A DNA stretch of 64,000 nucleotides from Micrococcales bacterium UBA7472 (GTDB lineage: Bacteria > Actinomycetota > Actinomycetes > Actinomycetales > Microbacteriaceae), in assembly GCA_002478545.1 (NCBI GenBank), contig DLOY01000084.1:59793-123792 (forward strand), read 5' to 3'. How positions within the stretch are numbered: the first letter of the stretch is position 1; each line of letters starts with the position of its first letter. The notes under the pieces were generated by a model. That model saw nothing but the letters and a program-made list of their open reading frames with translations. It searched no databases and was not told the DNA's origin. Position numbers and translations under genes: made by a program. Below, piece after piece: positions 29,320 to 38,771 of the stretch.

Positions 29320-30545
29320 TACTTGCCAAGAATTTCGTCAATTTGCCTGACGCGCTCAGCGAGCGTCTTTTCAAAACCGTGGTTCGAAGGCTCGTAGTAG
29401 CGCTTCTCCAGCTCTGCGTAAGTCTGCTTCAGCACTCCCCTGGCATCGTCGTGCGGATACTGATACCCAACCGCTCCGGTGGACCTGAGCGGCGCGGGAA
29501 TGGGCTTCAGCGAGTTGGTTTCCAAATCTTGCAGCGCATTATTAATTGCCAGGTATGCGCGATTGGACTTTGGTGCCAGGGCGAGGTAAACGGTTGCCTC
29601 AGCGAGCGGGATTCTGCCTTCCGGCATACCGATCAGCTCCACGGTTTGAGCGGCTGCCACCGCCATTGAAAGTGCCCCCGGGTCAGCCAGTCCAATATCC
29701 TCGCTTGCCAGAATCATCAGTCTTCGGGCGATGAACCTGGGGTCCTCTCCCCCTTTAATCATGCGCGCAAGATAGTAGATGGCGGCATCGGCATCCGAAC
29801 CTCGAACGGACTTTATAAACGCACTTATGGTGTCGTAGTGCATTTCACCTTGAGAGTCGTAAGCGATTTGATTCGCGCTTGCCCGCTTGGCATTTTCAAG
29901 TGTGATTGCTCCAACACTCGCGGTTGCCTCGAGAAGCGTCAAGGCTCGGCGCGCATCTCCGGAGGCGATTTCAGCGATGTAGTCAAGAGCATCTGAGTCA
30001 GCTGATAGTCCTGATAAACCTCGTTCGTCCTTGAGGGCTCTTTCCAGCAATCTAAGTAGTTGTTCTTTGCCGAGTGGGTCAAGCTGGAATACAAGGGATC
30101 TCGATATCAGCGGCCTTATGACTGAGAACGATGGATTCTCGGTGGTGGCTGCCACCAAAGTGATGACCCCGCTTTCAACTGCGCCAAGCAAGGAATCCTG
30201 CTGAGCTTTGGAAAAGCGGTGGATTTCGTCGAGGAAAAGAATTGTGGGGCGATCAAAAACTTCGCGTTGTCGCTTGGCAGCGTCAATCACTTCTCGAACC
30301 TGGCTTACTCCGGCACTGACAGCGCTGAGTTCTACAAATTCCGCAGCCTTGCTCTCCACCAGTAGTCTCGCGATGGTGGTCTTACCGCTGCCTGGAGGTC
30401 CCCAGAGAATGATGGAGTTCCAGGCACCTCCCTGCTCGGCTTCAATGAGCCTTCTGATTGGAGAACCTTCGGCCAGCAGCCGGTTGTGACCAAGTACCTC
30501 TTCAAGGCTTTTTGGTCGCATTCGGATTGCTAGCGGTTTGTCCAC
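29319..30545 (-). CDS. rarA: Replication-associated recombination protein A (MgsA/RarA)
   Basis: RarA is an AAA+ ATPase acting at stalled forks. The 408-residue protein has Walker A LWGPPGSGKTTIARLL (about 48-63), Walker B ILFLDEIHRFSKAQQD, sensor 1 AATTENPSF and the C-terminal tetramerisation domain (PKSNRAYLAINNAL, YQYPHDDARG). The start is GTG at 30545 with no ribosome site; a TACAAT box lies 6 nt upstream, so the mRNA may be leaderless. It is divergent from the cyclophilin gene. Confidence 0.94.
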   Translation of the reverse strand: MDKPLAIRMRPKSLEEVLGHNRLLAEGSPIRRLIEAEQGGAWNSIILWGPPGSGKTTIARLLVESKAAEFVELSAVSAGVSQVREVIDAAKRQREVFDRPTILFLDEIHRFSKAQQDSLLGAVESGVITLVAATTENPSFSVIRPLISRSLVFQLDPLGKEQLLRLLERALKDERGLSGLSADSDALDYIAEIASGDARRALTLLEATASVGAITLENAKRASANQIAYDSQGEMHYDTISAFIKSVRGSDADAAIYYLARMIKGGEDPRFIARRLMILASEDIGLADPGALSMAVAAAQTVELIGMPEGRIPLAEATVYLALAPKSNRAYLAINNALQDLETNSLKPIPAPLRSTGAVGYQYPHDDARGVLKQTYAELEKRYYEPSNHGFEKTLAERVRQIDEILGK

Positions 30546-30551
30546 AAACAG

Positions 30552-30557
30552 ATTGTA
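30552..30557 (-). promoter_or_regulatory. -10 box of a probable leaderless rarA promoter
   Basis: TACAAT on the minus strand lies exactly 6 nt before the rarA GTG, a spacing that would place the transcription start on the start codon. No ribosome-binding site is visible and the -35 region is poor. Leaderless mRNAs are frequent in actinobacteria. The divergent cyclophilin gene has a TAGAAT just to the right, so the two promoters share this 56-nt gap. Confidence 0.5.
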
Positions 30558-30601
30558 GGCAACGCCTAGAATTGCCAGTCGTCACTCACTGTGAGGTTTT
30601 C

Positions 30602-31354
30602 ATGAAAAACAACGAAAAGCTAGCCGCGTTCCAAGCAAAACAGGAGCTCGTGAAGCGTCGCTCCGAAAACGCACCTAAGGACAACCGACTCGCTCTAATT
30701 TCCGCTGCGGCCGCCTTGGTAATCGCTTTTGCGGGGCAGCTGGTCTACTTCAACTTTGGACCCGGCTACGTGCCAACCGTGAATGATCTTGTTGAGGGCG
30801 AGACTTCGACTCAGTCTGACACCGCCTCCCTAGCTCCAGATCCTGCGCTAGCTGAGAACCGAGTCTGGAACGGTGCCCTTTCGCTAAATGGTGAGGAGGT
30901 CAAATTCGAACTTGCGGGTGACCTTGCCCCTCAGGCAGTTGCGAACTTCGTGACCTTGGCCAAAGACGGTTTCTATGAAGACGTGAGCTGTCACCGTTTG
31001 ACCACTGCGGGTATTTATGTTTTGCAGTGTGGCGACCCTTCTGGAGATGGCACCGGCGGTCCGGGTTATAGCTTCGGCCCGATCGAAAACGCACCAGCCG
31101 ATGACACCTACGCCGAGGGCGTTATCGCCATGGCCCGCAAGGGCAGTGACGGTTCGTCTATGGGTTCTCAATTCTTCATCGTCTATGACGAGTCCATGAT
31201 TCCCTCCGACATAGCCGGTGGCTACACCATCATGGGTAAGGTGACCTCGGGCCTTGATGCAGTCAAGGCAATTGCTGCCAAGGGCACGTCCGATGGTTCA
31301 AGTGATGGAAGTCCAGCCGAGCCGGTTTTGATGAGCGGTATTTCGGTAGAGTAA
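30602..31354 (+). CDS. Membrane-anchored cyclophilin-type peptidyl-prolyl isomerase
   Basis: The 250-residue protein has a charged N-terminus, one transmembrane helix (about 31-52, LALISAAAALVIAFAGQLVYF), an acidic linker and an extracytoplasmic cyclophilin domain (about 93-248). Domain motifs are VANFVTLAKDGFYEDVSCHR, GDPSGDGTGGPGYSFG, MARKGSDGSSMGSQFFIVY and GYTIMGKV. It probably helps fold exported proteins. The ATG at 30602 is preceded by GTGAGG; a longer open frame upstream overlaps rarA antisense and is rejected. The linkage to rel parallels M. tuberculosis ppiB (Rv2582) beside relA (Rv2583c). Confidence 0.92.
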   Translation: MKNNEKLAAFQAKQELVKRRSENAPKDNRLALISAAAALVIAFAGQLVYFNFGPGYVPTVNDLVEGETSTQSDTASLAPDPALAENRVWNGALSLNGEEVKFELAGDLAPQAVANFVTLAKDGFYEDVSCHRLTTAGIYVLQCGDPSGDGTGGPGYSFGPIENAPADDTYAEGVIAMARKGSDGSSMGSQFFIVYDESMIPSDIAGGYTIMGKVTSGLDAVKAIAAKGTSDGSSDGSPAEPVLMSGISVE

Positions 31355-31379
31355 AACCTCAATCCCAAGGAGAAACAGA

Positions 31380-32594
31380 TTGTCTAGCAACGAGTTTGGT
31401 CGCGTCGACGCAGAGAACAATGTTTTTGTAATCGACGCTGGCGTTGAGCGTCAGGTTGGTCAGTATCCGAATGTTTCTCCCGAAGAAGCGCTTGGCTACT
31501 TCGTGCGCAAGTTTGAAGACCTGGAGGCACAGCTGCGCATCCTTGAGCAGCGCATTGCATCCGGTGTTACCGACGCCAAGAGCCTCAAGACGGCGCATGA
31601 CCACATCGCTGCAGAGCTGGTTGAGCCAAAGGCAGTAGGTAACCTTCAGAATTTGCGTGATCGTCTAGCCAAGCTGGCTCCGACCATCGACCAAGCCGCG
31701 GAGAAGCTCAAGGCCGAGCGCGAAGGCGCCATTGCCGAGGCCATGGCCAAGAAGGAAGAGATTGCGGCTAAGGCCGAGCAGATTGTTTCCAACCTGCAGT
31801 CCATCAACTGGAAGAAGTCCGCTCAAGAGATGACTGAGCTCTTCACCGCTTGGCAGGAGTTGCAAAAGACTGGACCTAAAGTCGCCAAGAACCTAACCGA
31901 TCCAATCTGGAAGCGTTTCTCTCAGGCAAGGGCCAAGTTTGAAACCGGCCGTCGTCAGTACTTTGCAACACTGGACTCAAAGTTCAAAGAGGCAAAGAGT
32001 GCGAAGAGCAAGTTGGTTGAGCAGGCCGAGGCGCTAGTGGCCAAGGGTGGCGATGCTTCTAACGAGTATCGCAAGCTGCAAGATGCTTGGAAGGCCGCAC
32101 CAAAGGCTGGCAAGGTTGAGGATGCCCTCTGGGCACGTTTCCGGGCAGCCGGCGATGCAATCTTCAGCGACAAGAAGGCTAAGGACGCCGAACTAGCGGT
32201 CTCTCAGAAGGAAAACTTGCAGGCAAAGCTGGCCCTTCTAGCCGAGGCCGAGAAGATTGATGTGAAGGACCTAGCCAAGGCGAAATCTGCTCTCTCCGAC
32301 ATTCAAGCTCGCTGGGTCAAGATCGGCCACGTGCCACGCGACCAGGTGAAGTCGATTGAAGAGCGACTTCGCAAGGTCGAGAAGTCCATTTCCGAGGCGC
32401 AAGCTGACGAGTGGCGTCGATCCGATCCAGCTGCCAAGGCTCGATCGAATTCTCTGGTTACGCAGCTTGAGGCAGTCATCGCAGAGCTAGAAGCCGACCT
32501 GGCTAAGGCTCCAGCGGCCAAGAAGAAGGATCTGCAGGCTCAGATTGACGCTCGAAAGGCTTGGCTAGAGGCTGCTCAGAAGGCTGTTGACTAA
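31380..32594 (+). CDS. DUF349 domain-containing protein
   Basis: This 404-residue, strongly helical and charged protein carries several copies of the DUF349 repeat, visible as recurrent W-K-x-A / LWxRFRxAxD patterns (WKRFSQARAKFETGR; LWARFRAAGDAIFSDKKAKD). The first 110 residues are likely coiled coil, and the C-terminus ends in Lys/Ala-rich heptads. Function is unknown. The start is a TTG with a clear AAGGAG 8 nt upstream, 25 nt after the cyclophilin gene. It converges on rel with only 5 nt between stop codons. Confidence 0.87.
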   Translation: MSSNEFGRVDAENNVFVIDAGVERQVGQYPNVSPEEALGYFVRKFEDLEAQLRILEQRIASGVTDAKSLKTAHDHIAAELVEPKAVGNLQNLRDRLAKLAPTIDQAAEKLKAEREGAIAEAMAKKEEIAAKAEQIVSNLQSINWKKSAQEMTELFTAWQELQKTGPKVAKNLTDPIWKRFSQARAKFETGRRQYFATLDSKFKEAKSAKSKLVEQAEALVAKGGDASNEYRKLQDAWKAAPKAGKVEDALWARFRAAGDAIFSDKKAKDAELAVSQKENLQAKLALLAEAEKIDVKDLAKAKSALSDIQARWVKIGHVPRDQVKSIEERLRKVEKSISEAQADEWRRSDPAAKARSNSLVTQLEAVIAELEADLAKAPAAKKKDLQAQIDARKAWLEAAQKAVD

Positions 32595-32599
32595 GTCCC

Positions 32600-34822
32600 T
32601 TAGTTACTCTTCACGCGATAAACGTCGTAAACCGCTTCGATTCGTCGCACCTGATTTAGCAGGTGGTCGAGGTGAGACGGATCTCCCATCTCAAATACGT
32701 ATCTGCTGAGCGCCACTCGATCCCTAGAAGTTGAGACCGAGGCGCTAAGGATGTTCACGTGATTCTCCGATAGCACTCGGGTGATATCAGATAGCAATCC
32801 TGATCGGTCCAAGGCCTCGACCTGGATCTGAACCATGAAGACACCTCTGGAGTTCTCCGACCAACTCACGTCAACGACTCTGTCCTTATTCAAAGATCCA
32901 ACGTTCTTGCAGTCGGTTCTGTGAATGGACACCCCATCACCACGGGTAATAAACCCGGTGATTTCATCTCCAGGAACTGGGGTGCAGCAGCGGGCCATCT
33001 TGGTCAGCACATCTGGTGACCCCTTCACCAAAACGCCTTGATTGGGGTTCCTTGGCCCACGTAGCGACTTTGGGGCTTGAATCGGGATCTCTTCGGTATC
33101 CGGATCAGGGTTCAGGCCCTGGATTACCTTGATGCGCTCGATCACGCTGGTAACTGAGATCTGGCCCTGTCCCAGTGCTGTGAATAGCGCATTCGAGTCG
33201 GCGAGCTTGTGCTCAGTGGCAATCTTCGAGATGACATCTGAGTTCAAGATCTGCTGCAGCGGTAGACCCTGTTTGCGAAGCGCTTTGGTGAGAGCCTCCT
33301 TGCCCTCCTCGCTTGCCAATTCCCGTCGCTCCACGGTGAAGTAGTGCTTGATTTTTGCTCTGGCACGGGGTGAACCAACAAAGTTCAGCCAGTCCTTGCT
33401 TGGGCCCGCACTCTCAGACTTTGAGGTCAGAATCTCAACCACATCGCCAGCTTGGAGCTTGCTTTCAAGCGGCACCAATCGGCCATTAACCTTTGCACCA
33501 ATGGTCTTATGACCAACCTCGGTATGGACCGCATAGGCGAAGTCAACCGGCGTAGAGCCCGATGAAAGACCGACTACCTTGCCCTTAGGAGTGAAGACAT
33601 AGAGCTCTTTTGCTCCGATTTCAAAACGAAGATTGTCTAAGAACTCGGTTGGGTCTGAGGTTTCCTCTTGCCAGTCGCTTAGCTGCTTGAGCCACGCCAG
33701 GTCGACTTCCTGCTCTGCTTTACCAGCACCCTGTTTGTATTTCCAGTGGGCAGCAACACCGTACTCAGCACGCTGGTGCATATCCTGGGTTCGAATCTGG
33801 ATCTCTACGGCTCGACCCTCAGGACCAACCACGGTGGTGTGCAATGACTGGTAGAGATTCAGCTTGGGCATCGCAATGTAATCCTTGAAACGGCCCGGCA
33901 GCGGTGACCATTTTGCGTGGATGGCACCGAGTGCGGCGTAGCAGTCCCTGACGCTGGAAACAATTACTCGGATACCAACCAGGTCGTAGATGTCATCGAA
34001 TTCGCGACCGCGCAAAACCATCTTTTGATAAATCGAGTAGTACTGCTTTGGGCGACCATCGATCTTTGCCTTGACGCGGTTTTCGCGTAGCTCCTCGTCA
34101 ATTTCCTCAATGACTCGTTCTGTGAACTCTTGGCGCGAGGGATTGCGCTGACCGACGAGGTTCACTATTTCTTCGTAAACCTTGGGATAGAGAACCGCGA
34201 AACTGATGTCCTCTAGCTCGGTCTTGATGGTGCTGATACCGAGGCGGTGCGCCAGCGGCGCGTAAATCTCTATGGTTTCCTGAGCTTTCCGACGAGCAGA
34301 CTCGGGAGCAACGAAACCCCAGGTCCGAGCGTTATGCAGGCGGTCGGCTAGCTTGATAACCAAAACCCGAATGTCCTTGGACATCGCTACGACCATTTTG
34401 CGCATGGTCTCAGCTTGAGCCGAATCTCCAAAGCTCATCTTGTCGAGCTTTGTTACTCCGTCAACCAGGAGTGCTACTTCTTCACCAAATTCGGCTTTCA
34501 CCTGCTCAATCGAGTAGGAGGTGTCCTCCACAGTGTCATGTAGCAGTGCTGCCGCAATGGTTGCCGGACCGGACCCCAAGTCGGCCAGGATCCTTGCGAC
34601 CGCGAGCGGATGAGTGATGTAATCCTCACCACTTTTTCGCTTCTGTCCCGAGTGGTGAAACTCGGCTGTCTTGTAGGCCTTTTGGATGAAGGCGGCGTCT
34701 GCCTTGGGATGATTGGTTCTGACGATGCGAATTAGATCGGCGAGGTCTTGCGAATAGGCGGTCGATGATCGGGTAAAGATCCTCGGCAGCCTAGATCTCA
34801 GTGAGGATGCAATATCGCTCAT
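32600..34822 (-). CDS. rel: Bifunctional (p)ppGpp synthetase/hydrolase
   Basis: Rel makes and degrades the alarmone (p)ppGpp in the stringent response. The 740-residue protein has an HD hydrolase domain (HPLAVARILADL, ALLHDTVEDTSYS), a synthetase domain (about 240-360, with GRFKDYIAMPKLNLYQSLHT), a TGS domain (about 405-465), a zinc-finger/RIS-type region with CCTPVPGDEI and a C-terminal ACT domain (VEALDRSGLLSDITRVLSE). Both catalytic domains look intact. The start has a strong AGGAGG site, 27 nt after secF. Confidence 0.96.
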   Translation of the reverse strand: MSDIASSLRSRLPRIFTRSSTAYSQDLADLIRIVRTNHPKADAAFIQKAYKTAEFHHSGQKRKSGEDYITHPLAVARILADLGSGPATIAAALLHDTVEDTSYSIEQVKAEFGEEVALLVDGVTKLDKMSFGDSAQAETMRKMVVAMSKDIRVLVIKLADRLHNARTWGFVAPESARRKAQETIEIYAPLAHRLGISTIKTELEDISFAVLYPKVYEEIVNLVGQRNPSRQEFTERVIEEIDEELRENRVKAKIDGRPKQYYSIYQKMVLRGREFDDIYDLVGIRVIVSSVRDCYAALGAIHAKWSPLPGRFKDYIAMPKLNLYQSLHTTVVGPEGRAVEIQIRTQDMHQRAEYGVAAHWKYKQGAGKAEQEVDLAWLKQLSDWQEETSDPTEFLDNLRFEIGAKELYVFTPKGKVVGLSSGSTPVDFAYAVHTEVGHKTIGAKVNGRLVPLESKLQAGDVVEILTSKSESAGPSKDWLNFVGSPRARAKIKHYFTVERRELASEEGKEALTKALRKQGLPLQQILNSDVISKIATEHKLADSNALFTALGQGQISVTSVIERIKVIQGLNPDPDTEEIPIQAPKSLRGPRNPNQGVLVKGSPDVLTKMARCCTPVPGDEITGFITRGDGVSIHRTDCKNVGSLNKDRVVDVSWSENSRGVFMVQIQVEALDRSGLLSDITRVLSENHVNILSASVSTSRDRVALSRYVFEMGDPSHLDHLLNQVRRIEAVYDVYRVKSN

Positions 34823-34849
34823 GAGACCTCCTATTGCTTAGGAAGAATC

Positions 34850-35824
34850 TTACGCGCGTGCCGCTAGCACCTTGTCGGCTGCTGCCTTCAAGGCTGGTTC
34901 GCGTTCACGAAGGTGAACATAAACCGGAGCTGCTAGGAAGATTGAGGAGTAGGTACCCACAATCGTTCCAACAAACAGCGCAAGTGCGATGTCTCGCAGA
35001 GTTCCTGCGCCAAGTAGCACCGAACCAATGAAAAGAATCGATGCGACTGGTAGAACCGCAACAATAGACGTGTTGATCGAGCGAACTAGGGTCTGGTTCA
35101 CTGCCAGGTTAACCATCTCCCCGAAGGTTCGGGTCTCAGAGAACTCAATCTCAAGGGTGTTTTCACGAACCTTGTCAAAGACCACCACGGTGTCATAGAG
35201 CGAGTAGCTCAGGATGGTTAGGAATCCAATAACGGCAGCTGGGGTGACCTCAAAGCCAACCGCTCCGTAGATTCCGATGGTGATGATGAGGTCGTGGGCC
35301 AAAGCAAGCAGTGCTGCGGCAGACATCTTCCAGGAGCGGAAGTAAAGGGCCATCAGGATTGAGACAATCAGTAAGAACGCAACCAGACCAATTAGAGCCT
35401 GGCGAGTTACATCCGCACCCCAGTTTGGACCAATGAAGCTAGAGGCGACCTCTTCAGAAGGAACCGAGTATGCTTCGGCCAGATTTAGTCGAGCTTCCTC
35501 TGATTCAACGTCTGCAAGCTGCTCGGTCTGGATACGCAGGTCATTTGCTCCAACTTCGGTAACAACGACCTGGACTCCAGGAACAACCTCTTGAATTGCC
35601 TCAACTGCGAGGCTCTGTGGGAGCTCTTGGGTGTTGGTTAGGCGAAACTCAGAGCCACCGCGGAACTCAATACCGAAATTGAATCCTCCGCGAGCTGCAG
35701 GCAGGGCAACCGACAGAACGACTACTACAAGCGCTACCGCGTACCAGAGCTTGCGACGGCCAACGAAGTCAATGGAACGCTCACCAGAGTAAAGCTGGTT
35801 TCCAAGCTCTTTGAACTTACTCAT
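34850..35824 (-). CDS. secF: Protein-export membrane protein SecF
   Basis: SecF works with SecD and YajC to use the proton gradient in late protein translocation. The 324-residue protein has six predicted membrane segments: one near residues 28-50, a periplasmic domain with GGSEFRLT, then a five-helix bundle containing ALAHDLIITIGIYG and the IGFLTILSYSLYDTVVVFDKVREN signature region. A GTG one codon upstream (35827) is an alternative; the ATG at 35824 gives an 8-nt overlap with secD. Confidence 0.95.
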   Translation of the reverse strand: MSKFKELGNQLYSGERSIDFVGRRKLWYAVALVVVVLSVALPAARGGFNFGIEFRGGSEFRLTNTQELPQSLAVEAIQEVVPGVQVVVTEVGANDLRIQTEQLADVESEEARLNLAEAYSVPSEEVASSFIGPNWGADVTRQALIGLVAFLLIVSILMALYFRSWKMSAAALLALAHDLIITIGIYGAVGFEVTPAAVIGFLTILSYSLYDTVVVFDKVRENTLEIEFSETRTFGEMVNLAVNQTLVRSINTSIVAVLPVASILFIGSVLLGAGTLRDIALALFVGTIVGTYSSIFLAAPVYVHLREREPALKAAADKVLAARA

Positions 35825-37493
35825 CACTGCCCTTTGCTGCCGCTGCTTTGCGCTCGGCGATCGTCTGACGCTTCTGTGCTTCCTTTGAAGCCTTTAGGAC
35901 CTTACCCTCGGCAACACCGGTTGCAACTCGGAACTCTCCCCTACCTCTGTATGAGGCCTTAGCCGCGCTGAGGTCGAAGCCTGACCATTTGTGACCAGAA
36001 GCAAAGAACTTGTTGCGAGCCAACAGTTGAACCATTGGGTGGGTAAACAGAGCTACGACCAATAGGTCGATAAGTGTTGTCAGACCCAAGGTGAATGCGA
36101 ATCCTCGAACCGAGCTACTGGTGAGTAGGTAAAGAGTCACAGCTGCGGTGAAGCTTACGGCGTCAGAGACCAGGATGGTTCTGAAGGCGCGCTTCCAACC
36201 AGCTTCAACTGCGACCTCGAGAGACTTGCCATCGCGAAGCTCATCCCGAATACGTTCGAAGTAGACAATGAACGAGTCCGCTGTGATACCCACGGACACA
36301 ATCAAACCGGCAACACCCGCTAGCGATAGACGGTAACCCTGGCGCCAAGACAAGAAGGCGATTGCCAGGTAAACCAGCAGAGCAACCACAATCAATGAGC
36401 CTAGAACTACGCTGGCTAGGCCGCGGTAGGTGAAGGTCATGTAGATGACCACAATGATCAGACCAATCAGACCAGCGATCAAACCGGCACGGAGTGATTC
36501 GTCACCCAAGGTTGCGGAAATGTTCTCCTGAGACTGAACTTCGAATCCAATAGGCAATGCACCGTACTTCAGCTGGTCGGCCAAAACGGTTGCGGTCTCC
36601 TGGGTGAAGTTTCCGGTGATCTGTGCACGGCCGTTGGTGATTACTGCGTTAGTCGATGGTGCGGTGATAACAACGCCATCGAGAGTGATTGCAAACTGGT
36701 TTTGCGGTGAAGCAAGACCGAACAGTCGAGAGGTTACGGAGCCGAAAGCCTCGGTACCAGCAGCGTCAAACTCGAGATTTACGGCCCAGTCGTTGGTTGA
36801 AGCACCGGTGGTTGTAGTGATAGTTCCGGCGTACGCATCTGAAATGTTTAGACCCTGGACCTCAACCGGACCGAGGATGTATTTGTAAATCAGGGTCTCG
36901 TCACAGGTGACTAGTGGCTTGGCTGGGTCGTCAACCTGACCAGCTTCACGGAAAGCCTTCGTGCAGTCGAGGTTTTCAAACTGCGCCTTGACGCGGTCGG
37001 TCACCCAAGCTGCATCCGAAGCATTTACCGGTTCGGTGGCTGGGGTATCGCTCAGCGATTCGTAGTCGACAGCCGCACTTTCGGTAACAGGGGTGTTGGC
37101 AGCCAATGTAATCACGGGGCGGAACTCAAGTAGTGCGCTGGCCTTGATGAGCTGCAGAGTGGTTTCGCTTGGAGTACCAGGAATTGCAACGACGATGTTC
37201 TGCTCACCCTGCACGGTGACGGTGGCCTCGGCAACACCCGATCCATCGACACGCTGGCGAATAATTGTGGCGGCCTGGTTTAGCTGCTCCAAGGTAGCTG
37301 AACTGCCATCGGAAATTGTCGGGGTCAAGATGATCTGGGTTCCACCTTGGAGGTCTAGCGCTAGCTCAGGGGTGAGTGATGCACCAACCTGGCCGCTAGC
37401 GCTGCCCCAAATCAGCAAACCTGCAAAAAAGGCTGCGATTCCGGCAACCCAAGTCAGCTTTCTTTTTGCTGACTGTTCCGTGCTTCTTTCCAA
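35817..37493 (-). CDS. secD: Protein-export membrane protein SecD
   Basis: SecD is the RND-like partner of SecF. The 558-residue protein has an N-terminal membrane helix (about 12-33), the conserved LALDLQGGTQIIL, a large periplasmic P1 region (about 55-325) with FAITLDGVVITAP and NGRAQITGNF, and a C-terminal helix bundle with GLIVSVGITADSFIVYFERIRDELR. The Lys/Ala-rich tail is cytoplasmic. It starts with TTG just before the yajC stop region; GAGGGG lies about 11 nt upstream. Confidence 0.95.
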   Translation of the reverse strand: MERSTEQSAKRKLTWVAGIAAFFAGLLIWGSASGQVGASLTPELALDLQGGTQIILTPTISDGSSATLEQLNQAATIIRQRVDGSGVAEATVTVQGEQNIVVAIPGTPSETTLQLIKASALLEFRPVITLAANTPVTESAAVDYESLSDTPATEPVNASDAAWVTDRVKAQFENLDCTKAFREAGQVDDPAKPLVTCDETLIYKYILGPVEVQGLNISDAYAGTITTTTGASTNDWAVNLEFDAAGTEAFGSVTSRLFGLASPQNQFAITLDGVVITAPSTNAVITNGRAQITGNFTQETATVLADQLKYGALPIGFEVQSQENISATLGDESLRAGLIAGLIGLIIVVIYMTFTYRGLASVVLGSLIVVALLVYLAIAFLSWRQGYRLSLAGVAGLIVSVGITADSFIVYFERIRDELRDGKSLEVAVEAGWKRAFRTILVSDAVSFTAAVTLYLLTSSSVRGFAFTLGLTTLIDLLVVALFTHPMVQLLARNKFFASGHKWSGFDLSAAKASYRGRGEFRVATGVAEGKVLKASKEAQKRQTIAERKAAAAKGSDE

Positions 37494-37495
37494 AA

Positions 37496-37753
37496 CTAGT
37501 TCCCCTCAGTTGCGGTTTCGACTGAGCGAACCGCTTGCTTCACTACGGTGAGCTTTACTCCCGGGGTGGTCTCCACCACGAGGTCATCTCCCTCGATAGC
37601 AACGATGTTGCCTTTGATGCCAGAGTGCAGCATTACCTTGGCACCTTCGGTAAGGCTTGAAAGCAGTTTCTCAGACTCCTTGCGACGCTTACGGTTCTGG
37701 CTAACCAGAAGCAAAATCATCGCAGCGAGCACGCCAAGCAGAATGTAATCCAA
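37496..37753 (-). CDS. yajC: Preprotein translocase subunit YajC
   Basis: YajC is the small accessory subunit of SecDF. The 85-residue protein has one N-terminal transmembrane helix (ILLGVLAAMILLLVSQ), a basic stop (NRKRRKESEKLL) and the domain LTEGAKVMLHSGIKGNIVAI typical of the family. The start is TTG, with AAGGA 8 nt upstream and a TATAAT box 30 nt upstream. It heads the yajC-secD-secF run. Confidence 0.93.
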   Translation of the reverse strand: MDYILLGVLAAMILLLVSQNRKRRKESEKLLSSLTEGAKVMLHSGIKGNIVAIEGDDLVVETTPGVKLTVVKQAVRSVETATEGN

Positions 37754-37782
37754 AAGCTTTCCTTACCGACAGATACCCCGAA

Positions 37783-37788
37783 ATTATA
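37783..37788 (-). promoter_or_regulatory. Perfect -10 box of a promoter for yajC-secD-secF
   Basis: The minus strand carries TATAAT in the 49-nt gap between ruvB and yajC. Transcription would start near 37776, giving a leader of about 23 nt that contains the AAGGA site of yajC. The -35 region (CTGAGC, 17 nt further up, just inside ruvB) is poor. This is one of the few consensus -10 boxes in the window. Confidence 0.55.
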
Positions 37789-37802
37789 GGTGAGAAAGCC
37801 AA

Positions 37803-38771
37803 TTAGCTCAGAACACTGCCCAGGTGTGCCTTGCCAGCTTCGGTTATCTCCCTGCCCCTTGGGGTTCTGTGAAGCAAACCCTGTCGAATCAGGTATGGCT
37901 CGATGACGGCCTCGATGGTGTCTTGCTCTTCCCCCAAGGCAACGGCAAGAGTGGAAAGACCAACTGGTCTTGCTGAAAACTTGGTGGCCAACAGTTCCAG
38001 CAGTTGCCTGTCTACTCGGTCAAGTCCTGCCTGATCGATCTCAAAAATTCTCATCGTTTCGAGCACGTGATCCACCGAAATTTCATTGCTTCCGTTCACC
38101 AGTGCGAAGTCCCTGACTCTGCGAAGAAGTCGATTGGCTATGCGCGGTGTTCCCCTGGAGCGAGACGCCAGAAGTGCAGCAGCCTCTGACGTTATCTGGT
38201 ACCCAAGCTTTCCAGCGGAGCTAACGATTACAGACTCGAGTTCGTCTTGGGAGTAGTACTCCAAAAAAGCCGTGAACCCAAAGCGGTCTCTCAGTGGAGT
38301 TGGAAGCATTCCGCTCCTGGTCGTTGCGCCAACCAGAGTGAACGGCTCGAGCTCAAGTGAAATTGAGGACGCACCGGGTCCCTTGCCTACCATCACGTCA
38401 ACTCTGAAGTCCTCCATGGCAAGGTAGAGCATCTCCTCGGCAGAGCGGGACATGCGGTGGATTTCATCGATGAATAGCACATCTCCAAACTGCAGCGCAG
38501 AGAGAATTGCAGCTAAATCGCCTGCGCTTTGAATTGCCGGTCCGCTGGTGAGGCGCAATGGTCGCTGAGACTCGTGAGCGACAATCATGGCCAGGGTGGT
38601 TTTTCCCAGCCCCGGGGGTCCGGCAAGCAGCACGTGATCAACCGGACGCTCATGAATTTTCGATGCGTTGATAATTAGAGATAGCTGACCAGAAACCTTG
38701 GCCTGACCAACAAACTCCCCAAGCGATGCCGGCCGAAGGCGAGCTTCAAGCTCGCGTTCCTCGTCACTCAA
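37803..38771 (-). CDS. ruvB: Holliday junction branch migration helicase RuvB
   Basis: RuvB is the AAA+ motor of the RuvAB branch migration complex. The 322-residue protein has Walker [21 protein letters not shown], Walker [19 protein letters not shown], sensor 1 [18 protein letters not shown] and the C-terminal winged helix ending TPRGREIT. The N-terminus is shorter than in many relatives, beginning [14 protein letters not shown]. It starts with TTG in an 8-nt overlap (TTGAGTGA) with ruvA. Confidence 0.96.
   Translation of the reverse strand: MSDEERELEARLRPASLGEFVGQAKVSGQLSLIINASKIHERPVDHVLLAGPPGLGKTTLAMIVAHESQRPLRLTSGPAIQSAGDLAAILSALQFGDVLFIDEIHRMSRSAEEMLYLAMEDFRVDVMVGKGPGASSISLELEPFTLVGATTRSGMLPTPLRDRFGFTAFLEYYSQDELESVIVSSAGKLGYQITSEAAALLASRSRGTPRIANRLLRRVRDFALVNGSNEISVDHVLETMRIFEIDQAGLDRVDRQLLELLATKFSARPVGLSTLAVALGEEQDTIEAVIEPYLIRQGLLHRTPRGREITEAGKAHLGSVLS

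Noticed and set aside
32590..32604. ACTAAG-TCC-CTTAGT inverted repeat between DUF349 and rel as a terminator
   Set aside because: The stem is 6 bp with low GC, a 3-nt loop and no T-run, and it is made largely of the two stop-codon regions.
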